Below are positions 1 through 7,997 of a stretch of 64,000 nucleotides of DNA, in pieces. Origin of the DNA: Chromobacterium amazonense (GTDB lineage: Bacteria; Pseudomonadota; Gammaproteobacteria; Burkholderiales; Chromobacteriaceae); NCBI RefSeq assembly GCF_001855565.1, contig NZ_MKCR01000003.1, positions 62,001-126,000 of the forward strand, in the 5' to 3' direction. The notes beneath the pieces are model-generated. The model was not told the origin of the DNA and made no database searches. It was given only the letters and a program-made list of their open reading frames with translations. Made by a program: the position numbers and the translations under genes. Positions within the stretch are counted from its first letter, which is position 1. Each line of letters opens with the position of its first letter.

Positions 1-387
1 TCTTCACGACGCTGCGCGCGGCAGGGGCCGCCTGGCCGCGTTGCGGCGAGACAGGAGAGGCGTGAGCGATAGGCAGCATGGATTTTTCGCTTGAAAACAG
101 ATAGTGAACGCTCATTAAAACGTCTGTGGCGGCGCTTGGCAAGGCATGGTCAGAAGATTAAACGCCTGGCATGGCGCGGCCGCGCCCAAGCCATGCTCAG
201 TGCGGTCAGGCTTATCCTGCCCATCGTGCGCGACGGCGAGGGCCTGCCCGCTCGTCATCTGGTATCGGGTCTTCCGCGAACGGATTGGAGATTCGGCGCT
301 TGTCCGGCAATCCTCCCCGCTTTTGCGAACAAGATATTTTACAGTCAAGCGGCTATATCCAAGAGAGCATGTCTAGGGAGCGCTCGC
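1..387. other. Left edge and upstream region without a supported gene
   Basis: The first ~65 bases could carry the 3' end of a plus-strand gene (one frame is open to a TGA at 63-65), but too little is present to name it. From 66 to 387 there is no frame with a credible start, codon pattern or recognisable domain. The end of the stretch holds the Shine-Dalgarno AGGGAG (375-380) of the following gene. I could not identify a convincing promoter. Confidence 0.4.
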
Positions 388-785
388 ATGAGAAGGCAGC
401 TATGGCTGGCAGTGCTGTGGAGTCTGGCTTTGCCAGTGCCTGCCCAGACCCTGCTGGTAGCGATGGAAGAAGCAGATAACCGGCCATTCGAATACCTGGA
501 CGATCAGGGCAATCTGACGGGTTTTCATACCGAGATCGTTCGCGCTGTGGCCAAGGCACTGGGATGGGAGGTGTCCTTCCTGCGCATGCCGTGGGGGAGG
601 GCGCAATTATCGCTGGCCAATGGCAAGGTGGATGCCGTCACCTATATGGGTAAAACCGCGGAAAGAATGAAATACGCGGTTTTTCTGGATGGCAATCAGC
701 TTGATGTCGAGCGCGTCACCTTGTTTGTGCGCAGGGAGGATGTGATCTGCCCCCGCTAGCCATACCAGCAATCAGGAGAGAAGTC

Positions 786-1625
786 CTAGGTTTGCATGGT
801 GGTGGAACCTGCTGATCTTTGGCTTGCTAATTGTGCCTGGCGATGGCGTGCCGCAAATTCCGCTGGCGGTATCCGGCCAATCGATCCATGGGGACGGACT
901 TGATTGTAATCGTCCCGCCACGCGGAGATGATCTGCCTGGCCTCCGCCAGCGAATCAAAGACATGCTCGTTCAGGCATTCGTCGCGGAGTCTGGCATTGA
1001 AGCTTTCGATGTAACCATTCTGCATCGGCCGGCCTGGTTGAATCAGGATGTGGCGGATGCCGCGGCTTTGCGCCCAGCCCATGAATGCCCGACTGGTGAA
1101 CTCCGGCCCATTGTCCGTCCGGATCGCTGACGGATAGCCGCGAAATTGCGCCGCCTGATCCAACATCCGCGTGACGTATTGACCGGACATCGAGAAATCC
1201 ACCGCAATCTGCACCGCTTCGTGGCTGAAGTCATCGGCGACCGTCAGGCATTTCAAGCGCCGACCACTGGCTAACTGGTCGCTGACAAAATCCATGCTCC
1301 ACACCTCATTCCACTGTGTAGCGGCTTGCAGCGGCGTGCGCACGCCGGTCAGCTTACGCCGACGGTTACGTCGTCTAACCGCCAGACCTTGTTCGCGATA
1401 CAAGCGGTACACCCGCTTGTGGTTGATGCCCGGAAACTCTGCGCGCAACAGGTCATACACTCGCCGATAGCCAAAGCGGCGGCGCGTGTGGGCGATATCG
1501 ATGATGCGGGCGGTCAGCCGATGCGTGAATGCATCGGTTTGCGGCGGATGTCGCCAGGCGTCTCGAGAAAGCCCCACAAGCCGGCAAGCGCGGCGTTCCG
1601 ACAATGCCAGTCCGCTGCTTAGCAT
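786..1625 (-). CDS. IS3-family transposase OrfB (DDE integrase domain)
   Basis: This is the catalytic half of the transposase. An HTH_21-like region (RRRFGYRRVYDLLRAEFPG) is followed by an rve integrase core. The DDE triad is visible: D in WSMDFVSD, D in IRTDNGPEF and E in NGYIESFN. The last two acidic residues are separated by 35 residues, the IS3-family D(35)E spacing. The coordinates start at the first ATG in the frame (MLSSGLALSERR). The open frame continues upstream into orfA, and the functional product is probably an OrfAB frameshift fusion, so the true boundary is uncertain. No stop or frameshift interrupts the domain. Confidence 0.9.
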   Translation of the reverse strand: MLSSGLALSERRACRLVGLSRDAWRHPPQTDAFTHRLTARIIDIAHTRRRFGYRRVYDLLRAEFPGINHKRVYRLYREQGLAVRRRNRRRKLTGVRTPLQAATQWNEVWSMDFVSDQLASGRRLKCLTVADDFSHEAVQIAVDFSMSGQYVTRMLDQAAQFRGYPSAIRTDNGPEFTSRAFMGWAQSRGIRHILIQPGRPMQNGYIESFNARLRDECLNEHVFDSLAEARQIISAWRDDYNQVRPHGSIGRIPPAEFAARHRQAQLASQRSAGSTTMQT

Positions 1626-1657
1626 GATGCGGATGGCCTGCCGCTTGGCTTGCGGGG

Positions 1658-1933
1658 CTAGCGCTTTATCCCGAAGGCGACCTTGAGAGCTTCGATATCG
1701 AGGTGGGCTTCGGCCAGCAGCTTCTTGAGCCGGGCATTCTCGGCTTCCAGATCGCGAGCGCGCTGCAATTCCGCGACGTTCATGCCGCCGTATTTGCTTC
1801 GCCATTTGTAGAAGGTGGCTTCAGAGAAGCCTCCCTGGCGGCAGACCTCCTTGATGGCCATGCCGAGTTCGGCCTGCTTGAGAAAGCCGATGATCTGCTC
1901 TTCGGTGTATCTGCTCTTCTTCATATCCGTCAT
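1658..1933 (-). CDS. IS3-family transposase OrfA (helix-turn-helix subunit)
   Basis: This 91-residue protein is the DNA-binding half of an IS3-family transposase. It has an N-terminal helix-turn-helix (KSRYTEEQIIGFLKQAE, then VCRQGGFSEATFYKWRSKYGG) followed by a leucine-zipper-like segment (LEAENARLKKLLAEAHLDIE) used for multimerisation. It overlaps orfB in the -1 frame. In the family, a programmed -1 frameshift near the end of orfA makes the OrfAB fusion that carries out transposition. The frames are arranged correctly for that here, near GGGATAAAG around 1662-1670 on the minus strand. Confidence 0.93.
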   Translation of the reverse strand: MTDMKKSRYTEEQIIGFLKQAELGMAIKEVCRQGGFSEATFYKWRSKYGGMNVAELQRARDLEAENARLKKLLAEAHLDIEALKVAFGIKR

Positions 1934-2459
1934 TTTCCTTCAAGTGACAGACTTCTCTCTACTTTTGATTGGTAGGAGCTGAGGGGAGCAGATCAGATGC
2001 CGCGCGCATTCGCTACATGCCGCCAGTCACCAGCATGATGAAGCGCTGGCGCTTCGGCGCGCCGCACGGCTATTTCCTAGGGCAAGAGATCTCCGACGCG
2101 GTGGCGGCGGGGCTGCCCCTGGATCAGCATGCACAGAATCAGGCGCAATTGTTCGGGATGCTGGTGGCGCATCGCATCGACGTGGCGGTTGCCGAGAAAC
2201 TGGCGCTGCAGCTGGTGGAGCCGGAAATGCCAGACGTGGCTGCGCATGTGGCGCCGGTGACGGGCGCGGTGTTCAGCGGCAACCCCATGTACATCGCCTT
2301 CCGCAACAAAGGCGACGGGCCGCAGTTGGCCAAGCAGTTTGCCGCGGCTTACGCCAAGTGGCGTCGCGGCGATGTCTATCCTTGGCTGATCGCGCGGTTC
2401 AAGGTGTACGAGCGGGTGCCGGATAGCTTCATCCCCAAGTAGCCAGTCTTTCATGCGAG

Positions 2460-2490
2460 CCAGCCCGCGATCGGCGGGCTGGTCGCTTTT
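2460..2490 (+). terminator. Intrinsic terminator after the split binding-protein gene
   Basis: A 9-bp GC-rich stem (CCAGCCCGC / GCGGGCTGG, 5-base loop) is followed by TCGCTTTT. It begins 17 bases after the stop codon of the interrupted gene. Confidence 0.75.
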
Positions 2491-2840
2491 CCAGGACGCT
2501 CAAGCCTTCAGTCTATGGCTTCTTCTTTGAAGCCAGGCAACGCCAGCAGGCGGGCCGCGCGGCAAGGCCTCCATGACCCGCAGGAAGCCGGCGGGGCTGC
2601 CCAGCGCCAGCAGTGCGGTCAGCGTCAGGGCCGCGTCAGCAGCGCGCATAAAGCACTGACGGCCAGCAGCAAGGGTTTGCGTCTGGGCAGACGGGGCGGC
2701 CAGCATGGCCGGCGCGCCCGCATTCGCGAGTCGCAAGCGGCATGAGTCTGCCGCGGCAGCGCAGGTTTTGGCAATGATGGGCCGTTTTTTGTTCGCATCG
2801 CATGCCCTATGCTGAATCGTGTGGTTTCAGGGAGCCCATC
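2491..2840. other. Intergenic stretch, no supported gene
   Basis: About 350 bases between the terminator and the ModA-like gene. A minus-strand frame of about 78 codons (2500-2736) is open, but it has only a TTG start, no clear ribosome binding site and no domain I recognise. It may be chance openness in high-GC DNA or a decayed remnant. The stretch should contain the promoter of the downstream gene; no strong -35/-10 pair stands out. GGGAG at 2829-2833 is the ribosome binding site for the next gene. Confidence 0.4.
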
Positions 2841-3584
2841 ATGTCGAAGATATTGGCGGCGTGCTTGCTGGCTTGCGCATTGGCCATTGCCCATGCCTCG
2901 CCGGTATTGCTGGCCGCCGCCAGCAATACCGAGCCGGCGTTGAACGATATCGTCAGAAATTTCACGGCGAAGACAGGCGTAACGGTGAAGGTGACTTATG
3001 GCCCCGCGGTGGCGCTGGCTTCTCAGATCGCCAATGGCGCGGCGTTCGAGATTTATATTTCGTCCAGCGACGCATACACCCGTAGGCTGAAGTTACAGGG
3101 GCGCTGTTTGGATGAGCCTCGCATCTTTGGTTTAGGCACTTTGGTGCTGTGGTCGCTGGATGCGGATTTTCAAGAGAGCGGCTGGCTGGAGTGGCTGCGC
3201 CAGGGCAAAGGCAAGATCGCGCTGCCGGATCCCGAGTCCAGCATCTACGGCCAGACAGTTCTATACAGCTTGAACCATTACCAACTGGCAGAACGCCTGC
3301 GTCCGCGCTTTGTCAGGGCGCCGGATGTGGCGCATGCCGCGGCGCTGGTGGCGTCCGGCAAGGTGGCGGGCGCTTTTGTATCCAAATCTCAGGTGCTGGA
3401 TCGCTCACGCCTGGGCAAGGGGCATTGGGTGGAGATACCGCGGGATAGTTATCCGCCTATTCGGCAGACGGTGGCGTTGCTGACGCCGGCGGCTGGCCAC
3501 CCGGAGGCCCGGCAATTGTTCGATTATCTTTTTAGTCCCGAATCGGAGAAGATCTGGCGAGCGTATGGCTATGCCAAGCCGTGA
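2841..3584 (+). CDS. ModA-like molybdate/tungstate-type ABC solute-binding protein
   Basis: A 247-residue periplasmic protein with a short signal peptide (MSKILAACLLACALAIAHA). The mature start ASPVLLAAASNTEPALNDIV and the stretch YGPAVALASQIANGAAFEIYISS match the ModA pattern, in which the oxyanion is bound by backbone and serine contacts. The start follows a GGGAG motif and places the signal peptide at the N-terminus. No modB or modC permease or ATPase genes are adjacent, so it either works with a distant transporter or binds another anion. It converges on the TRIC-family gene, with a terminator hairpin between them. The family assignment is firm; the ligand is inferred. Confidence 0.8.
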   Translation: MSKILAACLLACALAIAHASPVLLAAASNTEPALNDIVRNFTAKTGVTVKVTYGPAVALASQIANGAAFEIYISSSDAYTRRLKLQGRCLDEPRIFGLGTLVLWSLDADFQESGWLEWLRQGKGKIALPDPESSIYGQTVLYSLNHYQLAERLRPRFVRAPDVAHAAALVASGKVAGAFVSKSQVLDRSRLGKGHWVEIPRDSYPPIRQTVALLTPAAGHPEARQLFDYLFSPESEKIWRAYGYAKP

Positions 3585-3660
3585 GGCGCGAATCATGCGC
3601 CATGGTGCGGCGCGCATCGATGTCCCCGTTAAGCCATGGCTTGCTATGCGTGACGCAAAC

Positions 3661-3680
3661 CACCCCGCCTAAGCGGGGTG
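3661..3680 (-). terminator. Terminator hairpin between convergent genes
   Basis: A perfect 8-bp stem, CACCCCGC / GCGGGGTG, with loop CTAA. Read on the minus strand it is followed by GTTTGC, so it best serves the TRIC-family gene. It may also stop plus-strand transcripts from the ModA-like gene. Confidence 0.6.
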
Positions 3681-3686
3681 GGGGTG

Positions 3687-4301
3687 TCAGTGATGATCGT
3701 GGCGGTAGGCGAAAACCGGCAACTGCCACTCGCGCCACAGCGCGGTCATGCGCAGCACCAGGCCGAAGGCGAAGCTGGCGGCGATGTTCCAGTCGTGCGG
3801 AATCTCCAGCGCGTTCAATCCCAAGTAGAGGATGGCCACCAATAGCGACACGCTGGCGTACAGCTCGCGGCGGAACACGATGGGCACGCGATTGCACAGG
3901 ACGTCGCGCAGAATGCCGCCGGCGATGCCGGTGATCATGCCGGCCATGACTACGATGACCGGGTGATAGCCCATGCCTAACGCCACATCGCAGCCGATGA
4001 TGGTGAAAGCCACCAGGCCCAGCGCGTCCAGCACCAGGAACAGCCGGTTCAGATGGCGCATGAAGCGCGCGGCCAGCACGGCGGCGATGCCGCCGGCCAC
4101 CACCAGCAACACGTACTCAGGGTGTTGCGTCCAGCCTATCGGGTAACGGCCGAGCACGATGTCGCGCACGGTGCCGCCGCCCAGCGCGGTGAGGAAGGCG
4201 ATGACGGTGACGCCGAAGATGTCCATGTGTCGGCGGCCCGCAGCCAGCGCGCCAGTCATCGCTTCCGCGGTGATGGCGATCAGATAGATCAGGCTCAGCA
4301 T
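3687..4301 (-). CDS. TRIC-family (UPF0126/YicG-like) cation channel, glycine riboswitch-controlled
   Basis: A 204-residue inner-membrane protein made of two similar halves. The glycine-rich motifs GGGTVRD (residues 41-47) and GGILRD (128-133) are the hallmark of the TRIC/UPF0126 family, whose bacterial members form trimeric cation channels. Hydrophobic segments fill almost the whole length (about seven). The start was chosen because GGGAG precedes this ATG on the minus strand and because it gives the family-typical N-terminus MLSLIYLI. Upstream frames that remain open overlap the RNA leader and are not coding. Expression should respond to glycine through the tandem riboswitch in the leader. 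The direct link between glycine and this channel is not understood. Confidence 0.88.
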   Translation of the reverse strand: MLSLIYLIAITAEAMTGALAAGRRHMDIFGVTVIAFLTALGGGTVRDIVLGRYPIGWTQHPEYVLLVVAGGIAAVLAARFMRHLNRLFLVLDALGLVAFTIIGCDVALGMGYHPVIVVMAGMITGIAGGILRDVLCNRVPIVFRRELYASVSLLVAILYLGLNALEIPHDWNIAASFAFGLVLRMTALWREWQLPVFAYRHDHH

Positions 4302-4437
4302 GGCAAGCTCCCGCGCGCGACGGCGGCGGATGGGCATGAAAAAGGGAAAAGAATGTCTACTGGCGCGGGCAAAAGCGCGCGGCCGATGGCGGGTGCGGAC
4401 AAGGCAGTCTCCTGGGTGGATTCCGGGTTGCGGAACA

Positions 4438-4618
4438 GCCTCTCCCCTTGTCCTTTTACCTGAGAGTTGCATGGCCGGCGGCCACTTGCCCCTTCGGTGG
4501 ACCGCTCGCGGCGGCCTCTCTCCAATCGGCTTGAATCAATGGTGCACTGCGGTACTGCTTGCCTGAGCGATTATGGGAGTTTGCGTCTTCGGCGGGGGCG
4601 GCGCCCCTCTCTCCCGCA
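4438..4618 (-). ncRNA. Tandem glycine riboswitch upstream of the TRIC channel gene
   Basis: On the minus strand two glycine aptamers follow each other. Aptamer 1 (about 4540-4617) has GCGGGAGAG, then GCCGAAG..GCAA, then CGCTCAGGCAAG (4558-4569). Aptamer 2 (about 4440-4524) has GGAGAGAGG (4515-4523), CACCGAAGGGGCAAG and CTCTCAGGTAAAAGGAC (4450-4466). These are the conserved core motifs of the class. The remaining ~137 bases to the start codon would hold the expression platform; I saw no obvious intrinsic terminator there, so control of translation or Rho-dependent control is possible. Confidence 0.9.
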
Positions 4619-4627
4619 GCGCGTCAA

Positions 4628-4656
4628 ATATTAGCCATTGCTGTTTGAATAGTCAA
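4628..4656 (-). promoter_or_regulatory. Sigma-70 promoter of the glycine riboswitch transcript
   Basis: On the minus strand, TTGACT (4651-4656) and TAATAT (4628-4633) are separated by exactly 17 bases. The predicted start site near 4621 lies only a few bases before the first base of aptamer 1, which is the expected layout. This is the best-matching promoter I saw in the window. Confidence 0.8.
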
Positions 4657-4786
4657 TATTCAGAACCTATTGATGATTATTTTTCTGCATGGAGCAATTG
4701 CGGTGGAGGGATGGCGGGGAGGGGATGGAAATCAGTACGAAGCGACGCTAGCCAAGCCGCGAAAGGGTTTGAGGTGTGTTGGCGAT

Positions 4787-4814
4787 AAAACCGGAGCGCC
4801 TGTCGGCGCTCCGG
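4787..4814 (-). terminator. Intrinsic terminator of the DUF3141 gene
   Basis: On the minus strand a perfect 10-bp stem (CCGGAGCGCC / GGCGCTCCGG, loop GACA) is followed by TTTT. It lies just after the stop codon of the DUF3141 gene. Confidence 0.85.
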
Positions 4815-4823
4815 CGTGGCGCG

Positions 4824-7277
4824 TCAGGAGTCCTTCTGCGGTTTGGCGGCGGCAGCCGGCTTGACGGTTTTGGCTGCGGCCGGCGCTTGGCCGTTGGCCT
4901 TGGCAGCGGCCTTGCGGGCTGGCGCAGGCTTTGTCGCCGTTTTGCGCGTGGCGGCGGTCTTGGTCGGCGCCGGCTGGGTTTCAGCCTTGGCCGCACGGAC
5001 GATGGGCTTGGCGGCAGGGACCGGAGCCGGTGCCGGCTTGGCTGCAACCGTTTCCGCCGCGCGAGGGGCGGCCGACTGAATCACGGCCTTGTCCAGAATG
5101 GCCTTGCGGTCTTGTTCGGAAAGGCCAAGCACATTGGCCGCCTGTTCCAACCGTTGCTGTTGCTCCGCGGGAATGTCGTGTCGATTCACCAGCAGCAGGT
5201 CGCGCACCAGCATCCAGGCCTGGTGGCGGATGTGCTGGTCGGGCAGCAGCGTGCTCAAGCCGTTAAGCGCCCGCTGAGGATCGGCGCGCACCAGGGCGAC
5301 CTGCTTGCGGACGGTATCCTTCAGCTGCATCAGCGTCAGCGGATATTCTCGCTGCACGCCGCGCATGGTGCGGCGGATGGCGTTGAACGGCCGTTCATCG
5401 ATGACGCCCATGCCGATGCCGACATAGATCAGCAGCCGGATGAAGCCATCAGCCAGCGTGCCTTGCTCGAAGCTCGGGTCCAGCGCTTCGCGCTTCAGGC
5501 GCGCCAGCTCGCGGCTTTCCCAGGTGAGGGCTTGCTTGCGCTCTTCGCCGGCGGGCTGCACGCCGACCAGCGTGGCCAGTTGCGGCGACTCGTAAATCCC
5601 GCGGAATAGCTGTTCCTGCGCGGCGTCGCGCAGGTCGCGGTAATGATCCAGCGACTGGACGATGAAATCAGACATCCGTTCCTGCCACTGCCACAGCGGA
5701 TTGTCCGCGGAAACCGGGCGGCGCTGTTCGCGCACTTTGGCGGCGAGTCCGGGCAGCCACCACAGCCAGGGGTTCTTCGGCGAGATCAGCGTGCGTTCGA
5801 AGCGGGCGGGATGCAGCTCGCGCAGCAGGCGGGCGCTGGCCTCGTTGCTGAAGGCGCGCACCACGGGGGACAGATAGCGGTCGTACACGCCCTGGTTGAT
5901 TTCGGAGACGCGTTTCACCACTTCGAAAGCCTGTTCGTCGTCGCGGCCGTCGTCCAGCGCCAGGATGTCCGATACATCGCGGGCTTCGAAGCGGATGATG
6001 TAGCGGCCTTCGATGTATTCCTGGCCCGGCGCGTCCGGGGCGATGTCTTCGATGACGGCCTCGTACAATCCCGGGGCCAAAACGTCTATCAGGTCCAACG
6101 CGCTGGCGAACTCGCTGTGCTCCTTGTTGGCCACGCCGGATGACACAAAAATGCCCAGGTGGCCCACCTTGTTGTGCAGGCAGTAGACGATGGTCTGCTC
6201 GTTGTTGCGGATGCCCTCGACGCTGTCGTACAGGTCCGCGATCCAGTTCAGCGCCTGCTGCGGCGGGGTGATGTTGTCGCCCCAGGAGGCGAACACCATG
6301 ATGGGCGAGCGGATGTTGCGCATGTCCACGCGCATCGTGCCGTCATGGCTGGTGATCTTGCCATGGACCAAATCGTTGCCGACGAACAGCTTTTGGGTGA
6401 TCCACTCCATCTCCACCTTGTTCAGCAGGTAGTGGCCGCCCCACCAGCGTTCGAAATCGAGATAGCGTTGCGGCTCGGTATCCACCTTGGAATACAGATT
6501 GTAGGACTTCTTCCATAGGGTGTTGGCCGGATCCAGCTTCTCGAAGTTTTCCACCAGATGGGCGCCATCGAAGTGGCCATTGCCCAGGTCTCCGGCCAGC
6601 GAGGCGCTCCAGGTGCCGCCGTTCAGGCCGCCGGCGTAACGCATGGGGTTCTTGCCGCGCACGCCGGCCCAGTAGGACAGCGGCGAGCCGGCCAGCAGGA
6701 TAGGGCCGACCAGGTCGGGCGCTACCGAAGCCAACATGGCCAGCGCCCAGCCGCCCTGGCAGTTGCCGATGACGAAGGGCTTGCCGTCGCTATTTGGGTG
6801 CAGTTCGTTGACGCGTTTGAGGAAATGGCCTTCGGCCTTGGCCACGCTTTCTATTGTCTGGCCCGGCACGGGCTGCGGGAAGAACATCACGAAGTAGCAG
6901 GGATGTCCCTGCTGCAGCGCGATGCCGATTTCACTGTCCATCTTGAAGCCGCCAATGCCGGGGCCGTGGCCAGCGCGCGGGTCTATGACCACGAAGGGGC
7001 GCTTGGCCGGATCGGTGGCTGGGCAGTTGGATGGCGGTTTGATGGCGGCCAGCGCGTAGTTGGCCGGATCGGGCAGCTCGCGCGCATCCATGATGATGGT
7101 GTAGTCGAACACCAGCACCGGCGGCTTGCCGCTTTCACAATGTTCCAGATAGGTGGCGCCGCGCTGATACAGCGTGTCCCAGTACAGAACGCCGCGCTGG
7201 CAGGCGTCCAGCCAGTAATCAAACAACGGTTGGGCAAACGGGATTTTCCCGTCTCGAACTGCAGTAGTTGACCACAT
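4824..7277 (-). CDS. DUF3141 protein: PHA-synthase-like alpha/beta hydrolase with Lys/Ala/Pro tail
   Basis: An 817-residue protein. Residues ~95-380 form an alpha/beta-hydrolase core with a lipase-like box GNCQG (171-175). The nucleophile position is cysteine (C173), as in polyhydroxyalkanoate synthases. Plausible partners are D334 (SWGDNITPP) and H373 (VGHLGIF). A helical C-terminal domain of the DUF3141 type follows (about 560-735), with a segment resembling TerB-like domains. The last ~80 residues are almost only Ala, Lys, Pro and Thr, like histone-H1 or AlgP tails, which suggests binding to DNA, polyphosphate or granule surfaces. No PHA synthase partner, phasin or ketothiolase gene is adjacent. 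The start follows AAGGGG on the minus strand. The enzymatic reaction is unknown, so a polymer-related role is inference only. Confidence 0.8.
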   Translation of the reverse strand: MWSTTAVRDGKIPFAQPLFDYWLDACQRGVLYWDTLYQRGATYLEHCESGKPPVLVFDYTIIMDARELPDPANYALAAIKPPSNCPATDPAKRPFVVIDPRAGHGPGIGGFKMDSEIGIALQQGHPCYFVMFFPQPVPGQTIESVAKAEGHFLKRVNELHPNSDGKPFVIGNCQGGWALAMLASVAPDLVGPILLAGSPLSYWAGVRGKNPMRYAGGLNGGTWSASLAGDLGNGHFDGAHLVENFEKLDPANTLWKKSYNLYSKVDTEPQRYLDFERWWGGHYLLNKVEMEWITQKLFVGNDLVHGKITSHDGTMRVDMRNIRSPIMVFASWGDNITPPQQALNWIADLYDSVEGIRNNEQTIVYCLHNKVGHLGIFVSSGVANKEHSEFASALDLIDVLAPGLYEAVIEDIAPDAPGQEYIEGRYIIRFEARDVSDILALDDGRDDEQAFEVVKRVSEINQGVYDRYLSPVVRAFSNEASARLLRELHPARFERTLISPKNPWLWWLPGLAAKVREQRRPVSADNPLWQWQERMSDFIVQSLDHYRDLRDAAQEQLFRGIYESPQLATLVGVQPAGEERKQALTWESRELARLKREALDPSFEQGTLADGFIRLLIYVGIGMGVIDERPFNAIRRTMRGVQREYPLTLMQLKDTVRKQVALVRADPQRALNGLSTLLPDQHIRHQAWMLVRDLLLVNRHDIPAEQQQRLEQAANVLGLSEQDRKAILDKAVIQSAAPRAAETVAAKPAPAPVPAAKPIVRAAKAETQPAPTKTAATRKTATKPAPARKAAAKANGQAPAAAKTVKPAAAAKPQKDS

Positions 7278-7409
7278 TGCAACCCCTTGCGTTTTGATGA
7301 GTGGAAACGGTGTGCGGCCAAGGCAACGGCCTTGGCTGCCACTGTACTCGTTATCTGCTGCAATGCAATAAATGCGAATGGTCTTGAGGCGATGTGTGGC
7401 GCGCAGCCA

Positions 7410-7955
7410 TCAGCTTGTTGCACTGCAACTATCGTTTCGAGCGGCGGACGGCGACAGAGTTTCCAGCGATTTGATCATCACTACGCTGCGATAGGCTTTG
7501 TCCGGCCATTGCAGCGGGGCTTCCACGCGGTAGCCGCGGCGTTGATAGCGGCGGACCAGATGGACGGCGTCCTGGGCGGTATCCAGGCGGATGGCCGCGC
7601 AGCCTTGGCTGCGCGCCCAGTTTTCCGCCGCGTCCAATAGTCGTTCGCCCAGGCCGTGACCTTGCCATTCCGGCGCGACGGCCAGTTGCGACAGCACGGC
7701 GCCGTCGGGTTGTCGGAATTGCAGGCAAGGCGAGTTGAGCCGGGCGCGATGCACCGTGACGGTGCCGGCCAGCTGGTTTTGGTGCCAAGCCAGCAGGCAG
7801 TGGCCGCCCTTGATGCGGCGGCGGGTCACGTCGGGGCTTTGATCCACCGGGGTGTAGCGCAGCCCCATCGCGGCCAGTTGGGCGTAGGCGTGGTGCAGCA
7901 GATCGGTCAATTGTTCTATCGAATCGGATTCGGTTAAGGGTCGCAGTGTGAACAT
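7410..7955 (-). CDS. GNAT-family N-acetyltransferase
   Basis: A 181-residue protein with the GNAT fold. The acetyl-CoA-binding motif A is visible as LAVAPEWQGHGLGERLLDAA (about residues 90-110), followed by a typical ARSQGCAAIRLDTA strand and RRYQRRGYRVE near the C-terminus. The substrate cannot be told from the sequence. It lies downstream of the LysR-type regulator gene on the same strand, about 40 bases away, so the two may be co-transcribed. The last ~15 residues (SPSAARNDSCSATS) look like an unstructured extension. Confidence 0.82.
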   Translation of the reverse strand: MFTLRPLTESDSIEQLTDLLHHAYAQLAAMGLRYTPVDQSPDVTRRRIKGGHCLLAWHQNQLAGTVTVHRARLNSPCLQFRQPDGAVLSQLAVAPEWQGHGLGERLLDAAENWARSQGCAAIRLDTAQDAVHLVRRYQRRGYRVEAPLQWPDKAYRSVVMIKSLETLSPSAARNDSCSATS

Positions 7956-7997
7956 GGGAAGGTTTCTTCAGGGGGCGAGACCCTCATGAAGCAAGCG

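Larger units (their letters stand above)
743..1995 (-). mobile_element. Complete IS3-family insertion sequence, IS407-like group, 1253 bp
   Basis: Both ends carry imperfect inverted repeats starting TGATCTGC (743-750 and, on the minus strand, from 1995). The element is flanked by a direct repeat GATG at 739-742 and 1996-1999. It contains two overlapping minus-strand transposase frames, orfA and orfB. A 4-bp target duplication and a protein starting KKSRYTEEQIIGFLKQAE are typical of the IS407 group of IS3. Both frames look intact, so the element may be active. The insertion inactivates the surrounding binding-protein gene. Confidence 0.93.
388..2442 (+). pseudogene. Amino-acid-type ABC solute-binding protein (family 3), split by an IS element
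   Basis: The N-terminal part (388-742) has a signal peptide of about 19 residues ending near PVPAQ, then a family-3 solute-binding fold with a GFHTEIVRAVAKALGW segment. The C-terminal part (1996-2442) continues the same protein to SFIPK and stop. An IS3-family element sits between them. Removing the element and one copy of the 4-bp duplication GATG joins codon 118 (D) to the remaining 147 codons in frame and gives a 265-residue protein, the normal length for this family. As it stands, translation leaves the gene inside the IS end and stops at 757-759. No permease or ATPase gene lies nearby, so the intact ancestor was probably an orphan periplasmic binding or sensor-like protein. The start is supported by the AGGGAG motif upstream. 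Confidence 0.9.

Noticed and set aside
91-387. Extension of the split binding protein to an upstream start at 91
   Set aside because: The extra ~99 residues are Arg-rich with no signal peptide; the ATG at 388 has AGGGAG and starts a proper signal peptide.
4302-4472. N-terminal extension of the TRIC gene by 57 residues
   Set aside because: The extension lies in the riboswitch leader, is Arg-rich and would precede a normal start with a good ribosome site.
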